A stretch of DNA of 47,693 bases, taken from NCBI GenBank assembly GCA_964444825.1, contig CAYUIS010000020.1:1-47693 (forward strand), given 5' to 3'. Position 1 is the first letter of the stretch; the number at the start of each line of letters is the position of its first letter. The position numbers and the translations under genes are program-made. The notes below the pieces were generated by a model, which saw only the letters and a list, made by a program, of their open reading frames with translations, searched no databases and was not told the origin of the DNA. The DNA is from CAYUIS01 sp964444825. Its GTDB lineage: Bacteria; Chloroflexota; Anaerolineae; B4-G1. Positions 1 through 9,903 of this stretch are shown piece after piece.

Positions 1-39
1 AAACAGCCGTAGAAGCACGGAGTTGTGTTTGAACAAGTA

Positions 40-1632
40 CTAGGGAACCAATGCGGCGCCTTGAGCCTGCCCCGCCAGAACCCGCGTAGGATCCTGACCC
101 TGAGGTAGGACCTCGACCTGGATGCGTAACGGCAGCACCGGCAACCGCTCCAGCCACTCTAGCCGCTCGGGCCACTCCGGCCACAACACGATCTCGGGAT
201 CTTGGGCCAACGGGAACTCGGATATGAGCCGGCGACGCGCCAAATCCACTGGCTGCCCGCGGACAAGCTCGATAGCCTTGCTGGTATCGAGACCAACGGC
301 AGCGTAGCCAGAAGCGGTCACAAAGAAGGTGAACTGACCTGGCCCGATGTTTTCCTCTGCCACCTCGCCCAGCTCGAAATGGGCATTCACCAGAGAATAA
401 CCTGGAGGCAAGCGATGCGTGAGATTGACATATGCCACAGCCTCGGCGTTGTCGACGTCCACCGCCAGCCCACTCACCAGCAACTGCATCTCAAGCCCGA
501 CCGTATCCCCCTGCTCTGTAACAAAGCGCGTGTACGACTCTTTGGGTACCGCCTCAATGCGTAGCGACTGGCGCAGAAGCATCTCTGTGGGTTCCAGGAG
601 CTCGTTCATTTGGCCTGCATACGCCTGATCAAGCAATTGGCGCATCAATTCCCTGCGCAGCCGGTCATAATCGGCCTGAGTGACAACTCGTACATCACTC
701 GCATCCGCTCCACTGGTTGGCGACGGGTTGGTCACCCGCACAGCGGACGCAGCCACTCCCTCAACCCGGTTGACCTGAAAAGCGCCGACGTTCCCAAGTC
801 CCTCCTGCAACGCCTCAATCGGCGCGGTCGCTTGCCCGCCCGCCGGCACGATCACCTCAGCAGTGGTACGAAAACGAATGGGATAGCTGGTGGAGGAGGT
901 ACGTAAAATCGTACCAGCCGCCACAGCATAGTTCTCTACCAATAGATTGGTAAACAGCACCTCACCGGTCGCGCGACCTGCGACAATACTCATCACCCCG
1001 GTTGTCTCGACCTCGGCGTAGCCATCAACGTACACGCCCAGTCGACGGGCAGGAATCAATCCAGTGCTATGATCTACCGTCTCGACGTCCGGATGTACCG
1101 ACACCGGGACGATCGTGTCAAAGTCTTGGCCATACGGGACTAGCGTGACCACGCCACTAGGCACGGCGACGTAGGCGCTTGCCGCCAGGATGGCGAGAAC
1201 CAGCAGGAACACGACGAACTTTAGCCCGAGCGCAATCCAGCCTAGCCACCTCGGGCGGGAGCGCACGGCCCGGGGTGAAAGAGCGATATCCTCATCCCAC
1301 CAATGACGAGGTGGCGGGTCCACCTGCTCGGAGGGATGGGCACGCCACACCCTCGCATCCTGCGCACTCTCGATGGTCCCAAAGGCGGGGAAGCCACAAC
1401 GACGCACCAGCGAGCGCCGATCCGGATCAGCAGAAACGAACGCCACCTCTTGTTGGTATCGTTCTGTCTCCCGCCGCACCAGATCGAAATCCAAACAACG
1501 GGACAAGAACCGGATATCCCAGGGGAGAACGAGCACAACCCGCCCTCTCCCAAGCGACCGGAGCCGGTGCCTGACAGAAGTGAAATCATCGTGAGGCTGG
1601 AGATCAACGACGGGACAGTTACCTAGGCTCAT
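40..1632 (-). CDS. Membrane-anchored baseplate J-like protein
   Basis: The 530-residue protein has an N-terminal soluble part (about 1-125), one strong hydrophobic segment near 130-155 (FVVFLLVLAILAASAYVAV), and a large C-terminal part that would lie outside the membrane. The C-terminal part resembles the baseplate J/gp47 family: paired beta segments and a VPAGGQ...EGLGNVGAF stretch near 265-285 typical of that fold. Such proteins recur in Chloroflexota and cyanobacteria as non-phage membrane proteins of unknown role, and no phage genes lie near it. The gene starts 53 bp downstream of alaS on the same strand, so it may be co-transcribed. No clear ribosome-binding site precedes the start, and it could begin further in. 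The family call is from pattern recognition; the function is unknown. Confidence 0.6.
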   Translation of the reverse strand: MSLGNCPVVDLQPHDDFTSVRHRLRSLGRGRVVLVLPWDIRFLSRCLDFDLVRRETERYQQEVAFVSADPDRRSLVRRCGFPAFGTIESAQDARVWRAHPSEQVDPPPRHWWDEDIALSPRAVRSRPRWLGWIALGLKFVVFLLVLAILAASAYVAVPSGVVTLVPYGQDFDTIVPVSVHPDVETVDHSTGLIPARRLGVYVDGYAEVETTGVMSIVAGRATGEVLFTNLLVENYAVAAGTILRTSSTSYPIRFRTTAEVIVPAGGQATAPIEALQEGLGNVGAFQVNRVEGVAASAVRVTNPSPTSGADASDVRVVTQADYDRLRRELMRQLLDQAYAGQMNELLEPTEMLLRQSLRIEAVPKESYTRFVTEQGDTVGLEMQLLVSGLAVDVDNAEAVAYVNLTHRLPPGYSLVNAHFELGEVAEENIGPGQFTFFVTASGYAAVGLDTSKAIELVRGQPVDLARRRLISEFPLAQDPEIVLWPEWPERLEWLERLPVLPLRIQVEVLPQGQDPTRVLAGQAQGAALVP

Positions 1633-1685
1633 ACTAGAAATCGTTTGCCGCGCTGTTGCGGATCCTCAAACACCGTGCCTGGGGT

Positions 1686-4448
1686 CTATGGTTCGCCCCC
1701 CACCATCGCTTCCAACACCGCCGCCGCCTGCTGGAGTGCCTCATCGAGCTTGGCGGCATCACGCCCACCAGCCTGAGCCATGGTAGGTTTGCCACCGCCG
1801 CCGCCACCTACGACACGGGCGATCTCGCGCACCAGCTTGGCCGCGTCCACACCACGCACCACCAGATCATCGGTGACGGCGGCAACGAGAGCAGGACGGT
1901 CCTCCAGCACAGTGCCGAGGACGACGACGCCAGAGGCCATCCGATCGCGGAACCAGTCGGTCATCTCACGCAGCACCTCCACTTCAGAAGCAGCCACGCG
2001 AGCGCTCAACAACGAGATGCCGGCCACCGACTGTACTTGGTCGAACAGCGTCTCAAACTCACGATGGGCCAGTTGCCCCTGCAAGCGCCCAATCTCCTTG
2101 CGGGCCGTCTGAAGCTCAGACAGCAGACCCAGCGCTTTGCGATCCAAGCCATCCGCAGGGACACCCAAATACGCCGCCGTGCGTTTGAGGGTGCCCAGTT
2201 GGTGCCAGACCAGATCGACAGCTCCACGACCCGTTACCGCCTCGATACGGCGCACCCCTGCACCAATGCCAGCCTCAGAGACGATGTGAAAAAGCCCAAT
2301 ATGGCCTGTCTCGCTCACGTGGGTACCCCCGCACAGCTCACGACTGAGGGGCTCATCTGGCGATCCAACACGCAGCACCCGCACGATATCGCCATACTTT
2401 TCGCCAAAGAGAGCAATGACGCCCTCATTCATCGCCTGCCGATATTCTTTTTCGAGCGCCTCCACCGGCTGATTCATCAGGATGACGTCGTTCACGGAAT
2501 GAGTGATCTGATCCAATTGGTCCTCGGTCAGCATCGCCGAGTGTGTAAAGTCAAACCGCAGTCGGTCTGGGGCCACCAGCGATCCGGCCTGCTGGACGTG
2601 CTCCCCCAGAACGGAACGCAGCGCCCGGTGCAAGAGATGGGTAGCCGTGTGATTTCGAGCGATGTCCATACGCCGGCCAGCATCGACGCCCGCCCGCGCC
2701 CCATCGCCGACCTGTGGCTGTCCACACGTGACCACACCAACGTGAACAATCAGGCCCGGAATCGGCCGAACCGTGTCCTGGACCTCGATTTCCCACGCCG
2801 GTCCGTCCCCGTCGTGCGGCAGTTGAACAATGGACCCGGTATCAGAGACCTGGCCGCCGGACTCGAAATAGAAACAGGTCGCCGGCAGTATCACCTCAAC
2901 CCGGTCTCCCTCGCTGACCGACTGGAGCATTCGACCATCATCCAGGATTCCCACGATTGTGGTCTCCACTTCAATCGCCGAATAGGGATCGTGTACTACA
3001 CCTGCCTCCCCCAAGAGACCGCGTCCCTGCAGATCCTCCAGAACGTCTCTATACCGTCTCAAGACCTCCTCGTCACGGATCTCGAACTTGTCCGTCTGAC
3101 GGGCCCGCTGGCGTTGCTCCTCCAGGGCCACGCTATACCCATCCTCATCGACGCTCAACCCTCTTTCCAAGGCCACGTCTCTCGTGATTTCCAGAGGCAG
3201 GCCAAAGGTGTCATATAGCCGAAAAACCACGTCCCCAGGCACGCTCACTTTGCCTTCCTCGCCCAGCTCGGTCAGCACTTCGTCCAGGCGGGTCAGGCCC
3301 AGGTCCAATGTGCGTAGAAAACGCTCCTCCTCCTGGGTGACTGTCGCCAGGATGAACTCTTTCCGATTCGTGAGCTCAGGGAACCAAGCCCCCATCGTGT
3401 CGATCACGACCGTGGCAACCTCGGCCAAGAACGGTTGGTCCAGTCCCAGTTTCCGCCCAAAGCGAGCAGCACGACGGAGGATCATACGCAGCACATAGTT
3501 GCGGCCCTCGTTGCCGGGCAGAACGCCATCACCCACAAGAAAGGTGACCGCCCGACCATGATCAGCGATGACGCGATAGGCAACGATATTCTCCACCGCC
3601 TCAGCATCGGAATGGGCTGCCATCTCCTGCACACGGCGCATGAGCGGCGTGAACAGATCGGTCTTGTAGTTGGAATCCACGCCCTGCAACACGGCGACCA
3701 GCCGCTCGAATCCCAAACCCGTGTCCACGTGCTGGGCCGGCAGAGGGCGAAGCTTGGACTCGGCGTCTTTGTCGTACTGGATAAAGACCAGGTTCCACAG
3801 CTCGGTGAAGCGCTCACAATCACCATTGACCTGGCATACATGCCCGACTTCCCCTGACCGGTTGCAGGCTTGGGGCCCTCTGTCAAAGTGAATCTCACTG
3901 CAAGGGCCGCAGGGTCCAGTGTCCGCCATCTCCCAAAAGTTGTCCTTGCGTCCAAAGCAGAGAATGTGGTCCGGATTGATCTCTGTTTCTGAACGCCAGT
4001 AGCCCGCTGCCTCTTCATCAGGCTCCAGCTCATCGAGTTCATCCTTGAATACGGTGGCCCACACCCGCTCTTTGGGCAAGCCAAACACCTCAGTCAGAAG
4101 CTCCCAGCCCCAGGCAATAGCCTCCTTCTTGTAATAGTCACCAAACGACCAGTTGCCCAACATCTCGAAAAAGGTGTGATGCGTGCCGTCCCGCCCCACG
4201 TCCTCCAGGTCATTGTGCTTTCCAGAGACACGCATACACTTCTGAGTATCAACAGCGCGGGTATAGTCCCGATCCCCCATCCCCAGGAATACGTCTTTGA
4301 ACTGATTCATCCCGGCGTTGGTGAACAACAGCGTAGGATCATCCAAGGGCACCAAGCTGGCACTTGGCACCACTGTGTGACCTCGCTCGACAAAAAAGTC
4401 GAGAAAGCTTTGGCGGATTTCAGCGCTGGTCATCTTCTTTTTGGTCAT
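1686..4448 (-). CDS. alaS: Alanine--tRNA ligase
   Basis: Alanyl-tRNA synthetase charges tRNA-Ala in the cytoplasm. The 920-residue length is typical. In order one sees the class II catalytic core at the N terminus (SFLDFFVERGHTVVPSASLV, then FTNAGMNQFKDVFLG), the editing domain with its zinc-binding HTATHLLHRAL (HxxxH) and CGGTH motifs, and a C-Ala domain ending in a Gly-rich GGGGGGKPTMAQAGGRD stretch before a short helix. A strong minus-strand promoter lies just upstream (4476-4504). A second Met five codons downstream (4433) is an alternative start; neither has a strong ribosome-binding site. The large open frame on the opposite strand is only a shadow of this gene. Confidence 0.98.
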   Translation of the reverse strand: MTKKKMTSAEIRQSFLDFFVERGHTVVPSASLVPLDDPTLLFTNAGMNQFKDVFLGMGDRDYTRAVDTQKCMRVSGKHNDLEDVGRDGTHHTFFEMLGNWSFGDYYKKEAIAWGWELLTEVFGLPKERVWATVFKDELDELEPDEEAAGYWRSETEINPDHILCFGRKDNFWEMADTGPCGPCSEIHFDRGPQACNRSGEVGHVCQVNGDCERFTELWNLVFIQYDKDAESKLRPLPAQHVDTGLGFERLVAVLQGVDSNYKTDLFTPLMRRVQEMAAHSDAEAVENIVAYRVIADHGRAVTFLVGDGVLPGNEGRNYVLRMILRRAARFGRKLGLDQPFLAEVATVVIDTMGAWFPELTNRKEFILATVTQEEERFLRTLDLGLTRLDEVLTELGEEGKVSVPGDVVFRLYDTFGLPLEITRDVALERGLSVDEDGYSVALEEQRQRARQTDKFEIRDEEVLRRYRDVLEDLQGRGLLGEAGVVHDPYSAIEVETTIVGILDDGRMLQSVSEGDRVEVILPATCFYFESGGQVSDTGSIVQLPHDGDGPAWEIEVQDTVRPIPGLIVHVGVVTCGQPQVGDGARAGVDAGRRMDIARNHTATHLLHRALRSVLGEHVQQAGSLVAPDRLRFDFTHSAMLTEDQLDQITHSVNDVILMNQPVEALEKEYRQAMNEGVIALFGEKYGDIVRVLRVGSPDEPLSRELCGGTHVSETGHIGLFHIVSEAGIGAGVRRIEAVTGRGAVDLVWHQLGTLKRTAAYLGVPADGLDRKALGLLSELQTARKEIGRLQGQLAHREFETLFDQVQSVAGISLLSARVAASEVEVLREMTDWFRDRMASGVVVLGTVLEDRPALVAAVTDDLVVRGVDAAKLVREIARVVGGGGGGKPTMAQAGGRDAAKLDEALQQAAAVLEAMVGGEP

Positions 4449-4475
4449 AGCCTTGAGCCTCAGAGTATGGGCGGT

Positions 4476-4504
4476 ATTGTAGCCGGAAGGAATGAAACTG
4501 TCAA
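4476..4504 (-). promoter_or_regulatory. Sigma-70-type promoter for alaS
   Basis: On the minus strand a perfect TTGACA (plus-strand 4499-4504) is followed after exactly 17 bp by TACAAT (4476-4481). It predicts a transcript starting near 4469, about 20 nt before the alaS start codon. It is back-to-back with the plus-strand promoter at 4535-4563. Confidence 0.75.
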
Positions 4505-4534
4505 CCGGTCTCGAAAAATCAGCATCCTAATGAC

Positions 4535-4563
4535 TTGCCCCCAGGTATGGGCTGGTGTATACT
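4535..4563 (+). promoter_or_regulatory. Promoter for the response-regulator operon
   Basis: TTGCCC (4535-4540), 17 bp, TATACT (4558-4563) on the plus strand, 110 bp before the regulator gene. The spacing is ideal and the -10 is close to consensus. It diverges from the alaS promoter. Confidence 0.55.
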
Positions 4564-4672
4564 CTAGAGTACGGAAAACCATGTGATACTCTGACTGGTT
4601 TGGGGTCGCCATCCTATCCGCGTTGTACGCGCTTCTTTGTCGCCAAGGACAGATTCGGTCAAGGAGTAACCA

Positions 4673-5071
4673 ATGCCCAAAAGAATCCTGATTGTAGACG
4701 ACGCCGTTCACATACGGGTGCTTCTGGAGCAAACGTTGGAGGATTTTCAGGACGTTGGCGTTGAGGTCCTGTCGGCCGGCAGCGGCGTACAGGCCTGGGA
4801 GACCATCCAGGCCAAGCAACCTGATCTGATCATCCTGGACGTGATGATGCCAGGGCTATCGGGCTATGAGGTCTGTCAGCGCGTCAAGGACAATCCCAGC
4901 CTCTCCCACGCTTATGTGATTCTGTTGACTGCCAAGGGGCAAGCGAAGGATCACGAACGAGGCCTCGAGGTAGGGGCCGATGAATACATCACCAAGCCCT
5001 TCAATCCACGTCATCTCGCCAGGCACATAGCCGGTATTCTAGGTGTCTCGGTGCCCAGTATGTTCGCATGA
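4673..5071 (+). CDS. CheY-like single-domain response regulator
   Basis: This is a 132-residue stand-alone receiver domain with no output domain. The acidic pocket (D9, D10), the phospho-acceptor D56 (in LIILDVMMPG), the switch T86 and the conserved K108 (in TKPF) are all present, so it should be phosphorylatable. An AAGGAG ribosome-binding site at 4661-4666 fixes the start. The gene lies 15 bp upstream of a hybrid-architecture histidine kinase and is probably in one operon with it, which makes that kinase its likely partner. With no DNA-binding domain it presumably acts through protein contacts. Confidence 0.92.
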   Translation: MPKRILIVDDAVHIRVLLEQTLEDFQDVGVEVLSAGSGVQAWETIQAKQPDLIILDVMMPGLSGYEVCQRVKDNPSLSHAYVILLTAKGQAKDHERGLEVGADEYITKPFNPRHLARHIAGILGVSVPSMFA

Positions 5072-5086
5072 GGTCTGCTTACTCGT

Positions 5087-7408
5087 ATGAGAAAAGACCT
5101 GGTGGAGATCGTCCAAGAACACCAAACACCAACGCAGCAGGGAACACTGCGGCAAGAACAGCATCTCCTGAACCTGCACGCCATCTCCTCCAGAATCAGT
5201 GAAATCGCCGACCTGGATCAACTGCTGAACGAATTTGTCCAGTTGGCAAGAACCGCGTTCGAATGCACCAACGCTCTCATTTACCTGGCGGATGAGAATG
5301 AGGAAGAGTTCCACCTGGCCGCCTCCAGCCATCCTGTCACGCCCGAGATGGAAAAGCGCCGTTTCAGAATCGGGTCAGAGGGGATTATGAGTCGTGTGAG
5401 CGGAACAAGGATCCCCCTTCCGATCTGTGAGGACAATCAAGTCGATCGCTGCATAGCCAGCACCCCAGGAGTTCTCTCCACCATGGTCGTGCCTATGGCC
5501 ATCGGAGGGCGCGTCGTGGGGATCCTAAGCGTGGAGAGCGATCGGCACCACGCCTTCGATGAGCAAGACGCCCGACTGCTGACCATTCTAGGCAACCACG
5601 CTGCCGCAACTATTGTAGCAGCCCGCACCGTTCACGAAAGCCAGGCCAACGCTATGGCACTGGAACAAAGAGCTAACAACCTGGTGCTGATCAACCGTAT
5701 CTCTACCGCCCTGAGTTCCTCATTGGATGCCTACGAGATCCTGAATATGACCGTCCAGCATTTGGTTGGACTCCTTGACATAGACTATGGAAATGTGCTC
5801 GCCCTGGAGCAAGACGGGCGACACGTCCAGGTGATTGCCGAACACCCTGTGCGACCTCTGACCGACACCCGCCTGTTGCTCCCCCCTTTACCCTCTGCAC
5901 GACCGGTATTGGAATTGGGCATTCCCTACCCAATAGAGGCTGCTATGGAGCATCCGCTCTCAATGGCGCTTCAGCAGGCGGCCCCTGAGGTGACATTTCG
6001 CTCACTGCTGTTGGTTTCACTGTTGGCCCGTCGTGAGCTGATCGGCATCTTGCTCCTGGCAAGCTTCGACCGGCCTCGCTCCTTCTCAGAGGAGGAAATG
6101 GAGATCTGTCAAACGGTGGCAAGCCAGGCTGCCGTTGCCGTGGCTAACGCCCGGCTTCTGCAGGATGTGCAACAGCAACGCCATGCCCTCACGCGCAGAA
6201 GTGAGGAACTGACTGAGGCAACCGGAAAACTTGACGCCATCCTCAAAAACATCGCCGACGGGCTGGTAGTAACCGACCAGGTCGGGTGCATCATACTGAG
6301 CAATCCCGCCTTCGGCGAGATGGCAGATGTGTCATCCCCTCGTTCTCTGGACGGTCGCCTGCTGGCCGAGGTGTTCCCTGTAGCAGGTCTGTCTCCACTC
6401 GTCTCTCGAGCATTGGAGACGCCTGGGCGGCTCTCTACTGAGAATCTAGAGTTGCCTGACGGTCGGGTGTTGAAAACCTCGTCCACCGCCCTGCGCATCC
6501 CACCACCCATCTTGGAACCACAGAAGGAGGAGCGAATTGCCGGCGTGGTGACCGTCCTCCGGGATATAACCCACGAGGTTGAAGTGGATCGAATGAAAAC
6601 CGACTTTATCTCTGCGGTTTCCCACGAACTGCGTTCACCACTGACCTCAATCCTGGGCTTCACCAACTTGATCCAGAGGGATCTCCGCCGGAGGATATAC
6701 CCGCACATCACCGCGGACGGCGAGGTTCATCAAATCGCCGATCGTATCCTGGCAAACCTGTCCATCATTGAGGAACAGGGACAGCGCCTGACCCGTCTCA
6801 TCAATGACGTGCTAGATCTGGCCAAGATTGAATCGGGGCAGATAGAATGGCCTATGGAAGACACCAACCTGACGGAGGTCGTTCACAACGCTGTCAGCGC
6901 TGCCTCTGGCCTGGCCAAAGATAAGCGTCTGCCGATCCACGTTCACTTGCCTCCCAACGGCCTCCCGCTCGTCCGGGGTCACCGAGATCGACTCATCCAG
7001 GTGATCACCAATCTACTCTCCAACAGCATCAGATTCACTGAACAGGGACAGATCGCTGTCACGGGCGAGCAACTTCACGTTCCTGGAGAAGAGGCCCTTC
7101 CCCTCAATTCATTGCCGCCCGGAGATTGGGTGATCCTACGAATTACCGACACCGGCATCGGCATCCCTGCAGAGGAGCTACCTCACCTCTTTGAAAAGTT
7201 CACACAGATCGGCGATACGCTGACCGAGAAACCCGCCGGTACTGGGCTGGGCCTCGCAATCAGCAGGGAGATCATCGAGCACCACGGAGGCCGTATCTGG
7301 GTAGAGAGCGAGCCAGGATACGGCAGTACCTTTTCGTTCATCTTGCCCGCAGCGCCTCTTCAGAGGACCGGGCCGCAGGCAGAGAATCAGCACGCCGTAG
7401 AAGAGTAG
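5087..7408 (+). CDS. GAF-GAF-PAS sensor histidine kinase
   Basis: The 773-residue kinase has no membrane segment and appears cytoplasmic. Domains in order: a GAF domain (about 30-185), a second GAF (about 200-365), a PAS domain (about 385-500, starting LDAILKNIADGLVVTDQ), a HisKA dimerisation domain with H513 in the H-box SHELRSPLTSILGF, and a HATPase_c domain (about 620-755). The ATPase domain keeps an N-box (NLLSNSIRF), a G1 box (DTGIGIP), an F-box region (LFEKF) and a G2 box (GTGLGLAI). The ligands of the GAF domains cannot be read from sequence. It follows the stand-alone receiver by 15 bp and precedes the nucleotide cyclase by 35 bp, so the three probably form one signalling operon. Confidence 0.93.
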   Translation: MRKDLVEIVQEHQTPTQQGTLRQEQHLLNLHAISSRISEIADLDQLLNEFVQLARTAFECTNALIYLADENEEEFHLAASSHPVTPEMEKRRFRIGSEGIMSRVSGTRIPLPICEDNQVDRCIASTPGVLSTMVVPMAIGGRVVGILSVESDRHHAFDEQDARLLTILGNHAAATIVAARTVHESQANAMALEQRANNLVLINRISTALSSSLDAYEILNMTVQHLVGLLDIDYGNVLALEQDGRHVQVIAEHPVRPLTDTRLLLPPLPSARPVLELGIPYPIEAAMEHPLSMALQQAAPEVTFRSLLLVSLLARRELIGILLLASFDRPRSFSEEEMEICQTVASQAAVAVANARLLQDVQQQRHALTRRSEELTEATGKLDAILKNIADGLVVTDQVGCIILSNPAFGEMADVSSPRSLDGRLLAEVFPVAGLSPLVSRALETPGRLSTENLELPDGRVLKTSSTALRIPPPILEPQKEERIAGVVTVLRDITHEVEVDRMKTDFISAVSHELRSPLTSILGFTNLIQRDLRRRIYPHITADGEVHQIADRILANLSIIEEQGQRLTRLINDVLDLAKIESGQIEWPMEDTNLTEVVHNAVSAASGLAKDKRLPIHVHLPPNGLPLVRGHRDRLIQVITNLLSNSIRFTEQGQIAVTGEQLHVPGEEALPLNSLPPGDWVILRITDTGIGIPAEELPHLFEKFTQIGDTLTEKPAGTGLGLAISREIIEHHGGRIWVESEPGYGSTFSFILPAAPLQRTGPQAENQHAVEE

Positions 7409-7443
7409 AGGAAAACCTAGTGTACGGGTAGCGCGGAGGCACT

Positions 7444-9363
7444 ATGGATATGGAGAACAAGCCTCGTTTGAAAAGACTCCTACGCCACGACCCTCTCGTT
7501 GCACTTTTACGGGAATTCGTGCCGCTTCTGGGTCCTGAAGCCTCCTTGGCTGTGAGCGATGGATCTAACGACCTTCTCGGAAGCAGCGAACGGTTCCCCC
7601 CAGAGACTGCTGGTGCCCTCTGGGATGCCGCATCAGCAGCGGCAAATTCGAGCGAGATCACCGTTACTGAGCAGGGCGCTGTGGCACCTATCCGCCTGGA
7701 TGCACAACAGAGGATAGGGGCGATTTTAGCCACCGGCTCACTGCCGCCTCCAGAAAAGACACGGTTTGTCCTGGCCTCACTTAGGCGTGCTATCGAGGCT
7801 TGGGTTAACGCCTCCTGGGAGAGGCACGCCACTGCCCGGGAAGCGCTAGAGCGATACCAGGAGATCAACCTGCTCTACAGTATGGGAGAGACCCTGGCCA
7901 CGTGCCTGGACGTGAACGAGCTTCCCCAGCGGGTGCTCACTGAAGCGAGCCAGGTCATCCATGCCCATCAGGGAGCAGTCCTACTGTATGGTGACACCGG
8001 GGAACTGGTCACTGCGGTCAGCACGGGAACAGCAGATGAAGGAGAATCAGCCATCGAGGAAGGCCGTGCGCTGGCGGCTGAGGTGGCGCGCACTGGCAAA
8101 TCTCAGATTGTCAATGATCGCGACATGGAGACTGGGGGTAGTGAACGTAGGCAGAGCAGGTTCCTTGCGGCCCCGCTGCTCAGCTCTGAGCGGTGTCTGG
8201 GTGTTATCCTTCTGGCCAACAAAGCGCAAGACGAAATGTTCACTGCGGGCGACGAAAAGCTGCTCTCAGCCCTGGCCTGGCAGGCGGCCATCGCGCTGGA
8301 GAATGCCCGTCTTTTTGATAGCGTGCGGCAGCAACGAGACGAACTCACCACGATAAAGAGCTATATGGACAACATCTTTGCCAGTATAGCCAGCGGCGTC
8401 ATCACGATCAACAACGACGACACCATCGTGACGTTCAATCGGGCCGCCGAGAGAATCCTGCGTGTTCCCGCTCACCAAGCAGTCAATCAGCCCTATCAAC
8501 AGGCGTTCGAATTCCTGCGCTACACGCCTTTGCCATCCCTCATCGACGATATTCGGCAGCGCCGTAGCGCCCACGAGACCAAAGAGATCTCCCCTCGTCT
8601 GCGCCTTGGGGAACAGGTTCATCTCAACCTGAACCTCTCCCCGCTGTTGGGAAGCAAAGGGGAAACCCTGGGAGTGGCAATTGTGGTGGATGATGTGACC
8701 GAGACGCGTCGCTTTGAGCGTGAGCGAGCTCTCGTACGCCGATACCTCCCCTCCGGGCTTTTCGAGTGGCTCCCGCACGATTCCGACAGGTTGCGCCAGG
8801 AGCGCCGCGTGATCACCGTCCTGTTCGCCGACATTCGGGGTTTCACCAGTTTCAGCGAGGCTACGCCGCCGGAACAGGTCATCGACGTGCTCAACGACTA
8901 CCTGACGCTCTCCGAAGCAGCCGTCCGCTTCAATTGGGGCATCGTTGACAAGTATATAGGAGATGCGATACTGGCTCTCTTTAACACACCCCTGCTAAAC
9001 GTGGATCAACACGCCTGGCACGCGATCAGGATGGCCTGGACGCTCAACGACGCCGTAAAGGCCTATCACCAGTATCTGACTGCGGAAGCGAGACTCGATC
9101 TTGGCATTGGCATCAATACAGGAATCGTCGTGGTGGGGAACCTGGGGACGGAGGACCGCATGGAATACACGGCCATCGGGGATACCGTCAACCTTGCCAG
9201 GCGGCTGCAGGAGAACGCGAAGCCAGGCCAGATAATCATCTCCGACGAAACGCGGCAAAAGGTGCGGGATCGGGTAGAAGTCGCCCCTCTGCCAGCCATG
9301 CAGGTCAAAGGCCGCCGATCATTTACCCGAGCCTACGAAGTGTTAGCTATAGCCGATGACTAG
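7444..9363 (+). CDS. GAF-PAS class III adenylate/guanylate cyclase
   Basis: The 639-residue protein has a poorly conserved N terminus (1-135), a GAF domain (about 145-295), a PAS domain (about 310-425) and a C-terminal class III cyclase catalytic domain (about 455-635). The metal-binding aspartates D463 (FADIRGF) and D507 (KYIGDAI) are present, as are N583 and R587 (GDTVNLARR), the transition-state pair. K503 and T576 occupy the purine-selecting positions, a combination usual for bacterial adenylate cyclases, so cAMP is the likelier product. All catalytic residues are intact, so it should be active as a homodimer. A GGAGG site just before the start supports the chosen ATG. A cNMP-binding protein at 44394-45752 is a possible target of its product. 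Confidence 0.92.
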   Translation: MDMENKPRLKRLLRHDPLVALLREFVPLLGPEASLAVSDGSNDLLGSSERFPPETAGALWDAASAAANSSEITVTEQGAVAPIRLDAQQRIGAILATGSLPPPEKTRFVLASLRRAIEAWVNASWERHATAREALERYQEINLLYSMGETLATCLDVNELPQRVLTEASQVIHAHQGAVLLYGDTGELVTAVSTGTADEGESAIEEGRALAAEVARTGKSQIVNDRDMETGGSERRQSRFLAAPLLSSERCLGVILLANKAQDEMFTAGDEKLLSALAWQAAIALENARLFDSVRQQRDELTTIKSYMDNIFASIASGVITINNDDTIVTFNRAAERILRVPAHQAVNQPYQQAFEFLRYTPLPSLIDDIRQRRSAHETKEISPRLRLGEQVHLNLNLSPLLGSKGETLGVAIVVDDVTETRRFERERALVRRYLPSGLFEWLPHDSDRLRQERRVITVLFADIRGFTSFSEATPPEQVIDVLNDYLTLSEAAVRFNWGIVDKYIGDAILALFNTPLLNVDQHAWHAIRMAWTLNDAVKAYHQYLTAEARLDLGIGINTGIVVVGNLGTEDRMEYTAIGDTVNLARRLQENAKPGQIIISDETRQKVRDRVEVAPLPAMQVKGRRSFTRAYEVLAIADD

Positions 9364-9419
9364 ATTGGGAACGGAGACGGGCGTATCCTCTCCACCCTGT
9401 CCGCCAGAGCGCACAATAA

Positions 9420-9857
9420 CTAGATGAACAGCGTGATCTTGGAATCACGCGCCTCGTTGATATAGGTTCCCACTGCCCCATACTCGTCAATGAGATCCTC
9501 CCGCAGGTCCTCCCGCTGTATGCCCATGATCTCCATTGTCATCTCGCAAGCGATGATCTTGCCCCCAAGCTCCTTGTAGTCCCGAAACAGCCTCTCGAGC
9601 GAGGCGACATTGGCCTGATCCATACGTTGATTGATCATCCACTTGCCCGCACCCATCATGTGCATCTTTGACAGGGGGCCTTTGTCCAGCCCACCTTTTT
9701 GCAAGCGCTGGAGTCCCCAGAAGGTGGCATAAATGGACGCCTCCATACCCATAGCCAGCGCGCCGTTGGCGATGATCAGCGCGCTGTAGACCTTGTCCAT
9801 ATCACCGCTGTGCAAGATAATGGACGCTCGCTCCACCGTCCCTTCGTGATTCTCCAT
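9420..9857 (-). CDS. DsrE/DsrF-like sulfur-relay family protein
   Basis: The 145-residue protein resembles the DsrE/F/H-like family (COG2210-type), small cytoplasmic proteins that often carry or relay persulfide sulfur with TusA. It starts with the typical beta strand and GxMDKVYSALIIANGALAMG helix and has one conserved-looking Cys in KIIACEMTMEIMG, which aligns with the position of the active Cys in the family. It lies 46 bp after the TusA-like gene on the same strand, the last gene of the IscS-like/IscU/TusA/DsrE set. That pairing supports a sulfur-handling role, but the substrate is not evident. Confidence 0.75.
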   Translation of the reverse strand: MENHEGTVERASIILHSGDMDKVYSALIIANGALAMGMEASIYATFWGLQRLQKGGLDKGPLSKMHMMGAGKWMINQRMDQANVASLERLFRDYKELGGKIIACEMTMEIMGIQREDLREDLIDEYGAVGTYINEARDSKITLFI

Positions 9858-9903
9858 CTCGCCCCCCTGTCACTTCAAGCCGAAAGTTTCACCAGTCCCG
9901 GTC

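Noticed and set aside
40..1632. Prophage baseplate gene
   Set aside because: The protein has a membrane anchor and sits behind alaS with no phage structural, lysis or integrase genes in the window.
1656..3218. Long 520-codon open frame on the plus strand
   Set aside because: It lies wholly antisense to alaS, has no protein-family features, and arises from the codon bias of the real gene.
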